Part shown: positions 36,801 through 48,800 of the stretch, in pieces | Layout: every line of letters begins with the position of its first letter | How positions within the stretch are numbered: the first letter of the stretch is position 1 | Origin: Metallyticus violacea | Lineage: Eukaryota > Arthropoda > Insecta > Mantodea > Metallyticidae | Length of the DNA stretch: 64,000 nucleotides | Assembly: GCA_030762175.1 (NCBI GenBank) | Contig: CM060842.1 | Location: 70,359,501 to 70,423,500 of the forward strand | Direction: 5' to 3' | Notes under the pieces: generated by a model | The model's database searches: none | What the model was told of the DNA's origin: nothing | What the model saw: the letters and a program-made list of their open reading frames with translations, nothing else | Position numbers and translations under genes: made by a program

Positions 36801-39800
36801 AATACTTCCCTCCTAACCAAATTAAGTGGCCTTTAGTTTTTTACAAATACTTAGGTTATATCAAAATTCATTAAGTGCATGTTCTTAAATAGCACATTGT
36901 TTAGGTTGATTATCTAGAGATGTCTTTAATGTTATGTCATTTTTATTTATCTTCTGATCATGTCTATATAAACCTTATGTTTCTCACATGGTATTTATAA
37001 ATTCTTGTTGTATTGAGGGAATCCCTGGGATCTTTAACATCAAAAAGAATTTATCCTAGATTTATACAAAAGTTTTAATGACTTTCTTCTTCAATACACG
37101 TGTGGTGCAAACTATAATGTCCTCTGTGTATGGCAAAAAGAGCTTTGGTTTGATGCTTGTGTAAGTGTAAGGATTGTACATTAGATCGAATACCATGTTC
37201 AGCACATGGAATGAGGTTAAGCACTTAAGGGTGTTCATTTGATAATGGCATCTTTAGAATTCTAATAAATTTAATATTATTATACTCCATTTACCATTAA
37301 ATTATGCAGAACATGTTTCACAGACCATTGTCTGCATCATCAGTTGTGTCTCCACTGCCAAATTCATTAATAGTTGTATGAACTTGTACTCTCGTGGACA
37401 TTTTATAAACTTTTGGATTAATTTGTCTTCTGTTGGGATTTCGAAGTTCTTATCCTTAACGTCATTTTTATACAATTTTTCCCCCATATTCCCAGCTCCA
37501 AAGGTTTATCTACGTATTTCAGTAATTTTAATTCCATTGCTGTACCTCATTTATCTTTCCAAAAGGGATGTGCAACCACTGATTTTGTTTTTATATGATT
37601 GTACTTTATATTCCTCCAGTGTTTAAGCCTAATTCCAAAGCTTCCTTTTGTTTTGGCAATATACACTTTGTTTCATTCTGAACAATAGATATTACAGATT
37701 CCTGGTTTCTTCTCATTAGGGATTCTGCCATTATCACCAGAGTTGAGCTGATTAATTAGGCTGAATTTGTTTGCTGGAGATAAAAGTAACAACAAACTCT
37801 CCGAGTATTTTCTGAAATTTGTTGGTAGCTCAGGGATGATAAGTAAATTGAATTTGAATGGTGGTTTCATTTCTTCCTACCAATATTGTAACCTACTTTA
37901 AACTCTTTTCTTCTTTCAATTTTTTGATTTTTTGGTTTGCAATTTCTTTGTTTATCCATTGGTTTTGCCATTTATATTATCTGTGAGTGCACTTTGTTGT
38001 ATTTAAACTCATGGGTATATTAACAAGTTTATGTGCTAAGTTGTTAATGACTGCATGTTTTTGTGCTGTGGAATTGAAGCATTTGTTTTCATTTAACTGT
38101 CAGTATGCGTATTATTTTTGTATGTTCCAAATTTCAAATTGTTGCCTATTCTTATAACTTTACCTTGTTCTTTTTCAGATGTGAATTTAATTTCTCTATC
38201 TTGTACGTTATACAATTTCAAAACATCATTGTTTCATATTGGATCATATGAATAATAATAGTAATAAGCCCATATGTTCCTATGAAGGGCAAAGGCCTCG
38301 AACAAGAGAGTATTTCTTATTTGCTAATTTGCATAAGGGTTGTGTACAGTGTATTATCCTGTATGCAAAAGTGAATAATTGCTTTATGCTTCTAATTCTG
38401 TAGCAGTTACTTGTATTGGTATGAATAACATATCACATTCTTTGCTTAGTTTGAGAGCAATTTCTCCAACTGGAGCACTAGTTTGGTATCTATTCAGTTG
38501 CAAATAATTTACTTGATTATAAAATGATGAAAAAGTGCATTATTCTCACCTCGTGAATTATGGAATTACCTGAGTTGGTGACTCAGATTCAGGGAGTGAA
38601 CATTGAAAACGCAAAATGGCAGAGTATATGCTTGCGATACATCATGGAAAAGTTTACAAACCCTACAGAGAATCTAAAGAGCTTTATTGATATGATCGAC
38701 AGAATGTTCAGTCTCTAGTGCAGCATTTTTTGGAGAACTGGAATGAAAGAACGGCAGAGCTCTGCTTGGAGAAGAAAAAATTCTGCATAATGTCATTTTC
38801 TCCACCTGTTCTGTGCAATTCCATATATTTAAACTGTCAAACTCCAAAATCTCTGGATGAACCATTTTGATATTTGGTAGTATGGTATATTTCTATAGTT
38901 GTTTATTGGTCTCTGGTGTTTCTGGTTTATATATTTTTAGTAAGCTGTACATCATTGCTATTGTAGCATTATTTTCTTTTAATTTTGTTTTTTGACTGAT
39001 TTATATATGAGTAATTTAGAAGTGCACATCACGAAATCATTCCCATATATTTTTAAAGTCTGGCACAGATATGTGTGGTAATTGATAAGAAATATTTGAT
39101 GATCCTTTGAAATTTTTAAACGTACAAGATAGAGAAATTAAGTTCATGTCTGAAAAAGAACAAGATAAAGCTATATGAAGGGGCAGTAATTTGAAATTTG
39201 AAATGTACAGAAAGATACACATAATTACAGTTACATAAAAGCAAAAGGCTTCAATCCCACAGTACAAAAACATGCAGTCATCAACAGCTTAGCATATAGA
39301 TTCGTTAATATACCCATGAGTTTGAATACAACAAAGTGTACTCACAGATAATATACATGGAAAAAAACCAATGATAAAGCAACAAATTGCAAATGACAAT
39401 ATCAAGAAATTGAAACATGAAAAGAGGTTAAAACAGGTTACAACATTGAGAGCAAGAAATGAAACAACCATTCACAGGAAATTTACTTAACATCTTTGGG
39501 CCACCAACAAATTTCAGAAAATATTCAGAGAGTTTGGTATTACTTTGTTCAGAGTGAACAAATTCAACCTAAATAATCTGCTCAACTCTGGTGATGACAT
39601 AATCTCTAACGAGAAGAAACCAGGAGTCTATAAAATCAGTTACTCAGAATGTAACAAAGTGTATATTGCCAAAACAAAGCCTTGGAATTAGGCTTAATGA
39701 ACACTGGAAAAATATCAGGTACAATCAGATAAAAAAATCAATGATTGTACATCACTTTTGGAGATATGAACATGATATAATATAGAATGGAAATAAAATT

Positions 39801-42800
39801 ACTGAAATTAATAAATATACCTTTGGAACTGGGAATATGGAAAAAAAAAAAAAAGTGTATAAAAATATGAGGATAAGGATACGAACTTGGAGAGCCCAAC
39901 AGAAGACAAATTAATCCAAAAATTCATAAAATGTCGTGAGAGCTATACCAAGTCCATCCAACAAATCTGGCAGTCAACTCACAGCTAATGATGCAGGCAA
40001 TGGTCTGTAATAATTTAATGGTAAGTGGAGCATAACTCAGCAGCTAATTAAGAATATATAAGTTGTTTCACTGTATTAGTTCCAACACAAAGTTGGCTTT
40101 AAATTTAAATGTTATTGGTGAATGTATTGTTTTTTATAATTGATACATAAGGGACCATATTGTAAAGTGTAGCATAATTTTATAATTTCTTCTTGTGTTA
40201 AAATATTATTAAAAAATTTAATATGTACATATGTAATTACAATTTTAATATATTTAGGAATCAACATATACATCAATATATCTACTGGAGATTGTGTACA
40301 TAGGTGTTTTATATATGGTCATATTTTCCCATTTTAATAAAAAATAGTATGCTATTTTTTGTGGCACAGCCACACAGTTTCATTTCACACCCTTTGAGAT
40401 GTACAGTATATAATAAAAGATTGTGATTGTGATGTTTTCAAGCAGATGGATAAACATATTTGGTCCACACAGTTTCATTTCACACCCTTTGGGAAATACA
40501 GTATATAAGATTCTAGTTGTAATGTTTCCAAACAGATAGATTTTGTTAAATATTGTACTTGGAACATATTTGGTCCCAGTAATTTGGCAGTAGTGATCAT
40601 CATAACATGCATTGCTGATTAATTATAATTGCTTATAAATTTGTTTAAAAAAATAAGTTCTTAACCATAAATATTTAATACTTGCAAATGTTTCAGTTAC
40701 AAACAACGCAAGTTCAATCTTTTCCGGGAAGAAAGTGAAGGTTATGCTAAGCTTATCACTGAATTGAATCAAGAAGTATCTGGAAATGTAACACCGGAGA
40801 ACATACTGGAAGTTATTAAGTCCCTTATTGGTTAGTGAAAGAAACTTAATTTGGGTAAATTTGTTTCATTAAGTATTTTCTTGTATGTGGGGCTTACAGT
40901 AAAATTGCTGTTCTAATTAATTGTAAATTCTTTTTCAGGTTGTTTCAATTTGGATCCCAACAGAGTCTTGGACATCATATTAGAGTCATTTGAATGCCGT
41001 CCTGATCAACATCTCTTCTTTATTCCATTATTGCGTTCATATATGTGTGATCCAAAAATTTTATGTGAAGTATTGGGCTTCAAGTTTTGCTTTTATCAGA
41101 ACAATGGAGAAGAAATAACTCCAAAGTCACTGTACCTGGTTACAGCTCTTATGCTGCAGCATAACATAATAGCTTTGGAGGATATCTATGCCTGGGTATG
41201 GCTTATTGTATAAATTTTTTAACAATGTCAAATGAACTTAGTCATTGAATAAACAGTCATTTAACAGTTGACAATGTGAGCAAAGGTCTCACAAAACATG
41301 TCCTAAATTTGTTGATTTTTAGAGCGAAACATTAAGAGTGTTTTATCATTGTATCAATATTTTAAATGTTTTTAACTCAGAATGCTTCCTTGTTCATTGG
41401 AAGTGAAACCACATAAATGTTTTTAGCATTTTTAAAATATTTTATTTACTGGAGATTTAATGCCAAATGAACTTAGTTAATTTTTCTGAATTTCATTTTT
41501 AAGTTAATTGTTTATTTATTTATTTATCTAGTTGACCACTTTAATACATAATAGTACAATCGATGTTGGACACATCTTAATAAAATACCAAAACAATTAA
41601 GTTTACAATAATATCAAGGTAAAAGTACTTGGATGAAACACACTGTGATTCTGACATTACTAGGACATATTGCAATTATGAAATAGTTATTTAGAAGGAA
41701 ATCTTGAATGGAATAGAAGCGTGGTTAATTAGATGTGCCATTAGGGTTAGTTTGGAGCTTTTATCTTGTATTTCCTTTAGTTAGTTTAGAAGGTTATTGT
41801 ATATCTTTATGCCAGTGTACAATATGCTTCTTTGCTATATGGAGGTTTAAATTTTGTTTTGTATTGTATTGGACTGCTTCATTCTTATAAAGGGCAAATC
41901 TAATTATGGATGGTTTTACTGATTAACATTATTTGGAATATGTAGGTAAAAGGAAGAGACACTTGCTGCTATCACAGCACTTCCCCCCCCCCCCATTAAG
42001 AAAACCTTGATATGTACATATCTCTGAACAAATGTATATTCATTATATTGGTTCAGGTTGATGGATCATCTTAAAATGCATTTTAGATAGTAAAAAATTA
42101 TATTATATCTTTTTATTTTTTCCTCAGTTAACACCAGATGACAGAATTATTTATAAGGAATGGGAAAAGGAAATGAAAGAGGCAAAAGAATATGTAAGAA
42201 AACTCAACCTTATATCAACCAAAGACAAAGACAAAGATGAACCAGCAGATGATAAAGAAAATGTACAGGAGAAGGTATGTTTAAGTTATAAGTATTATTT
42301 GCTGTGCACTCTCAAAAAATAGCTTTTTTTTTTCTTTTTTTTCCCCCCCGTATTAAATGGGTTTATCTGTGGAGTGCAAAATTAATTATGCAAGCCATAA
42401 CTACCACTTAAAGAATGAACTTTCTGTGGATTTAATACTTGCATATAGAAAAAAAATCATATATTCAGCAATGTGTTCACACTTTAATTTAAAACTTTAA
42501 ACCGATATGAATTGAATATAAAACAGTATTTATAAGTAAAATATTAATTTAACTCTAAAATATAAAATTACATGTGATGGTGTTGCAATTCTTATTATTG
42601 GCATTTGTTATGTTTACCAATAATGGGAAATAAGCAGATGGTTAATAGTTGTTTTAGTTACACTGGCATATATCAGCAATCATTTCAGCCAGGGTACTGC
42701 AGGCAACCATCATTGCATCCCTTTAATAATGTAAATGAATCCGAAAATAAAGAAATGCAGGAAACGTTAGCATAATAAGATATACAGGATGAACAATCCT

Positions 42801-45800
42801 TCATGCAACCGGTTTCGCGGCATGCAGCCGGCCGGCGAAGTTCACTTGATACATTTTTACTCACTACATTGTATTGTGTTGTCTAACAAACACGTGCTAC
42901 TTGCGCAAGATTTCAATGCACATTGGAGCATTGAAGAGAAAAAATACATGCAGACATAGCACTGCTGGCCAGTTCCGTGGTTGCATCAAGCATTGCTCAC
43001 CCTGTACTATAACATACAGATTCTTAAGTAAAAATAAATGCAGCAAGAAAAAGCATTGAACATTGGCAGTTTACTGAACATGAAAGTTAAAAAAAAAGTA
43101 CTGTCCTTAAAGACTATAATGAAATAAATGCTGTAAACTGTTACATCACTGAAAGTATAAATGTTTTTCAGCTTTGTACAGGGTGCAATCAATACCTGGG
43201 CAAGTGAAACTTTGCACCAGTTAACATTAGTTGGTGTAATGTTGGCTCTGCTGTGGTAGCATTATTGCAACAGACACTATTTAATGAGTGGTATTATAGA
43301 GTTTTCAATGTTGCCTCATAAACTTGAAGGTAATAATGAATTACTTAGCTCCAAAATTATTTATAGGCACAATTAAATTGCTGCATAGTAATGTAAACAT
43401 AATAAAGAAAAGCCTTTGACAGTGAGAGATTCACTGTGTAGGAATTTGCTTATTGTTTTAAGTAAGAATCTTCAGGCCGTTACAATACGTACCATTTCTA
43501 GCAGTATTTTGCATCCTTGTAACACTTCAAAGCAAAGAATTAGCTATCACTCTGCAAATGACCTCTTTGGGACACTTTCTAACTACTACAAATTAACTGT
43601 TTCAATTAATCACAATAACTCAATTCAAACATGTGATAGAAATCAGCTGCCCACACAACAAGAAAAATCGGCAACAAAACAGCTTCTACGTCATGACTGA
43701 TATTGCTATTTTTAATTGACTCAGAAGGTGCAATGGGTAGTGTTCCTCATTTGTTAATCTGCGTGATTGTCAACTGAAAAGGGAGCTGTCAAGTGCAAAG
43801 TTTCGGAGGTCTGAATATAAGCTCTGAGAATACAGTTGTGAATGAATGGAGCGTGCTGCAGATATGGTAGGGAAGTTATAAAACTTGTCAAGCCATCATA
43901 CTAAGTTTCACAACACATAATACTTGCATTTTTTGTTGACCATGTGCACACATACATTTGTCATAACACAATCTTGAACGACAAATTCTGCAAAGCTCAA
44001 TAAATCAGCAATGGAGACAAAAATGTTTCAGGAGCGGTAAAACCCCACTGGAAGATGACAACTAGATCAGAACAACCTTCTGTATACATAACCTTTGAAA
44101 CTGTGGAAAAAATTCAGCAACATATACATGTGGATTTTTTCATAATCATTTGAAAAATTGTGTACAGTGTCAATGTATCATTGGTAGAGTTCAGAAGATC
44201 CTCACATTCGGTACACCAGATCCTTAAGCCTGAGCAAAAGTCTACTATAAATAAGACAGACAGAGAGCACAACCAAGTGCACACTTTTTTTATTATAATT
44301 TTACACCCCTTACTCCCTAACAGTATTTTGCACCATGAATTTTTCCCCATATGTCAAACTGTGATCATTGGGTTTTATTGTGATGTCCTGAAGCTTCTGG
44401 AAAAGGATATTCCAAGCAAAAAATATGCTGAACTATCAGACAGGAACAGTTGGATTCTCTTCTATTGCAATGTGTTCCTGCACACTGAATTCTTAATATG
44501 CAGGTGTTAATGCCTCTACCATTATCATCCATTTTGGCCAGATATACCCCCCTCTCCAATGAAGCTAAAGCATCTCCATTTTGTCACAATGGAAAAAATA
44601 AATCATATTTGGTGCTGAACAAGCTTTAAAAACATGACTTCAAGATAGTGTTCCTAAAGTAGGCGAACTCTTAGGTTATATGTAGAACTGCATATTGGGG
44701 CTCTTTGAAGTGGATGGCAGCAAATTTTAATTCAGATAATTTTTAAAAATTTTGTGCTCTTTAATCCAATAAAACGATGATTTATCCGGGCTTCTTGGCC
44801 GTGGTCTAGAGGTAACACTAGTACCTGACGTTTCGCCCGTCACTCCGTCGGGCTTCTTCAGAGGTAGACTCATGACTGACAAAACTCAAGAGTGGCGTTC
44901 TAGAGAACGCACCGACAATATATAGGGGAGCGAGTACCTCCCCACATGCCTATCATTGGCCCGCCTCTCCGCCAATCATGGTGCGGCTAGGGTCCCCTCC
45001 TACTGTACATCCGTCCTGGCTTCTTATTGGCTTGATCCTGGTGTTCTCCAAGACCGGCATCCATGCTTTGTGAATTCGTGTAGCCTCTTCTTTTTTATTG
45101 AAATTGTCCTTGTGCTTAAAAATCTCAATGGCCTCACGGTACAACCTCGAATAATATGGGGCTGTATTGTCGAGAATATCCGTCTCCCCGAACAGGATAT
45201 CGTGGCCCGCCAACATAGCATGTTCCGCCACCGCCGATTTTTCAGTTTGACCAAGTCGACAGTTGCCTCGATGTTCCTTTATCCGTGTACGTACACTCCG
45301 TTTTGTGGTCCCAATGTACACTTTACCACAACTGCACGGAATGCGGTAAACGCCTCTTGAACAAAGGGGGTCCCGCTTGTCTTTCACTGATCGAAGAAGA
45401 TATCTCAACTTTTTGGTAGGCTTATATAAAGTACGTATATTAAATTTCCCCAATAGTTTCCCTATTCTGTCTGTGACCTTGTTGATGTACGGTAAGCAAG
45501 CTGAATTCTGAGTTTTCGGGTTCTCCGTGCGAACCCATTTATTATACGTACTTTATATAAGCCTACCAAAAAGTTGAGATATCTTCTTCGATCAGTGAAA
45601 GACAAGCGGGACCCCCTTTGTTCAAGAGGCGTTTACCGCATTCCGTGCAGTTGTGGTAAAGTGTACATTGGGACCACAAAACGGAGTGTACGTACACGGA
45701 TAAAGGAACATCGAGGCAACTGTCGACTTGGTCAAACTGAAAAATCGGCGGTGGCGGAACATGCTATGTTGGCGGGCCACGATATCCTGTTCGGGGAGAC

Positions 45801-48800
45801 GGATATTCTCGACAATACAGCCCCATATTATTCGAGGTTGTACCGTGAGGCCATTGAGATTTTTAAGCACAAGGACAATTTCAATAAAAAAAGAAGAGGC
45901 TACACGAATTCACAAAGCATGGATGCCGGTCTTGGAGAACACCAGGATCAAGCCAATAAGAAGCCAGGACGGATGTACAGTAGGAGGGGACCCTAGCCGC
46001 ACCATGATTGGCGGAGAGGCGGGCCAATGATAGGGATGTGGGGAGGTACTCGCTCCCCTATATATTGACGGTGCGTTCTCTAGAACGCCACTCTTGAGTT
46101 TTGTCAGTCATGAGTCTACCTCTGAAGAAGCCCGACGGAGTGACGGGCGAAACGTCAGGTACTAGTGTTACCTCTAGACCACGGCCAAGAAGCCCGGATA
46201 AATCATCGTTTTATTGGATTGACGCCGGCCGTGAAAGCCTAAGTTTGTATTTGTGCTCTTTGTTTAAATAGCTTTCGGATCACGTCCCATATGGTTTTTT
46301 GCAAGGTTGAACTTTATAAATATGGTCATTACACATATTTTATCAAATGTCAAATGTTTTAAATGTTTTGCTCTGATGTTGGCTTCCTCTGTTTTATTTC
46401 CTTTCTCCCCCTTCTCTCTCTTTGAAATCTTGGTGGAGCTCCTTTAGAACAAATTTCAGCAGGCTTTGTGATTTTTTAAAATGGGATTCATGCAAAATAA
46501 GTGCTTTATTTTTAAGAATGGCATTACAATTGCTTTTAAGGAATTTAATAGGCATTGTTAGGGTTTAATGCATATGTATGATATAACATACTGAAATCAT
46601 TTAGTTTGAAAGAATTAGTTTACTAATCATGGAAGATACCCAATATTGCAATCATAACTCATAAGATTGATATAGCTGCATGTGGTAGCAATGTAAATAG
46701 GGCATGCCCTTATGCAGTCCCACCAAAAGAAAAATACCATTCCAGAAACATTATTGCTTGCTCTTATATTGCATTAGGCTATATAATGGAGGTACTAAGT
46801 AGTGCAACTTGATCTGTTAGTAGAATGCTAAATTATCACTTTAAACAATTATGAAACAAATCTTAAATGTTGAGGGGGAAAGAGCATGTATTATAAGTAT
46901 TACTTCTAAAATGAGTTGCTACCAAAGCTGCAAAGTGTTGTTTGTATGGCTGAATCAGTAAAAGTGCAAATATTTTTGTATTAATCTTGCCATAAATACT
47001 GTTACATAATTTTATTTAAGCAACAATCAGTTTTAAAAATGACTCCCTTTTGCCCTTACACATGACCGAAGTCTTTCAGGCCATTTATATATAGCAACAT
47101 GCATTACCATCATTGGGGGGAAATTCACCACTGCTAACTACAGGAACCACTTGAGAATCTCCATATTAGGTATTTTTCGTGTAAACTGTACCCTCAAGCA
47201 TTGACAACAGTTTGAAGTCCAGGGGATTCAGGCCAGGACTGCTAGAAGGCCAATCTCGTGCACTAATAAAATTTGGAACAGGCCAAGTCTGGATGGAATT
47301 TCCAACAAGATTGCCTTGTGAATCTTGCTAGAAACGCCTATGCCTGTTCTGGGAAAAAATCTTTGATTAGGTTCTTTACTAGACTGGTTTTGTATACATT
47401 TGTATACTTTCATTGTATTCAATCCTTTTTGATAGAAATAGAGCTTGGTGACACCATAATAGCTCCCTCCACATTAAACCAGTATTGAGATAGAATGGTT
47501 GCTTCTCTGAACCTTCAGGACCCACTGACAAATTTCTTGTGAAGTCAAGACATTTACATTGTCATTTTGACAGTTGTAGCTCTTTCAACATTGTGTGTAC
47601 TTTCATGTTAGTAAAAAGGATTTTGTGGTGGCCATTGTTAGTGTAGCTCTGTAGGATTCACTTGCATCTCATCACTTGTTGATGGTTCATTTCTGCAGTT
47701 TGTTGTTGAATGGTGTTTAACGCCTGTTTTTACTGCTGAGACATCACAAGTGGTGAACACTGGTGGTACATAAATGAAATGAAATATTGGGTTAAGATTA
47801 TATTTATTTTGTAAGGAAGGAAACTTTCCAGGCCTAAGTTTAGGTACCTCCCCAGCATTTGCCAGTTATGAGGATTGAGGAAAACCTGGAAAAAACCTCA
47901 GTCAAGGAGGATGGTACTGGCAGGATTCGAACTCCAGACCTCTCGCTCACAAGTCCGCTTCTTAATGACCTCGGCCACCCGTGATGGTTTTCTGCAGTTG
48001 AAAATGCTTTTGACAAAAAGCCCTCTGTCCAAAATCATGTCTAAGCACTCTGAACATGGACTTCCTGGGTTTATTCATCTTGGTCCATCATTGTCTGCTT
48101 CCAAACTGAATTGTATCAAACATAAGCCATTGCTGCTTTGATAACAGCTGCAGTCCTCACAAACTCTGTTTGTCCATATTTCCATCAACAGTATCGATTT
48201 CAGTGGAACATTTGAGGGTGCAATATATAAACAACCTATAAGTATCAGGAAAATCTTAAATCTTGCTGGTGATTTTTCAATTTCTATGTTGGGCTAAACT
48301 TCAAGTAACGTATTCTTCCTGCTGCACCTGAACTCGTCAGTGAAGATGTTAGTGTTAGGCAGCATAACTGTTATCTGATTGCTGTCTTGTACAGTTCATG
48401 TCAACAGTTGAATTTAAATTTATTTCTCTTTACATCAACATGCAATTTTAAATACTACTGAAAGACCTATGTCTTTGTCAATTCCGTAATAGTAACTGAG
48501 AATATAAAATAAATACATATCATTATGACTCTATTACAATATTTTAATTCTAAACACTTCATCCAAATATTATCCTATGCTTATGTCTTACTTATTTCCT
48601 TAGGACTATATACACACTAACACCAAGGTTATTGGTACATAATAATCCTGTTTCTAATGCTAATTTACTCCCATTCCCTCCCCTATTAAATTTATCAATC
48701 ATTAACTATCTGACCATTCTTTATCATTTCTTCCTCACCTTCCCTAAATACACTGTAAATCCATAAATTATTGTACTTCTAAGGTTACACTTCTTTTTAC

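Larger units (their letters stand above)
44763..46249. mobile_element. Palindromic Penelope-like insertion: two head-to-head copies, 12-bp TSD
   Basis: One insertion flanked by exact TTTGTGCTCTTT (44751-44762, 46250-46261). The left arm is a minus-strand 3' part of a PLE and the right arm a plus-strand copy, meeting by their 5' ends. The left copy is about 100 bp longer at 45440-45540. Over about 680 bp the arms differ at only a few positions. Each has the endonuclease, a terminus with a complete hammerhead-like motif, and the same outer end. Only the right side has the extra tail (GGCCGTGAAAGCCT). The youngest element in the window. Confidence 0.92.

Noticed and set aside
43416..43700. 94-codon plus-strand frame upstream of the mariner pseudogene
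   Set aside because: No recognisable motif, low-complexity composition and no splice or start support; likely chance.
44956..45360. 134-codon plus-strand frame in the left arm of the palindrome
   Set aside because: Antisense of the GIY-YIG endonuclease; the inverted copy gives the same false frame on the other strand at 45622-45870.
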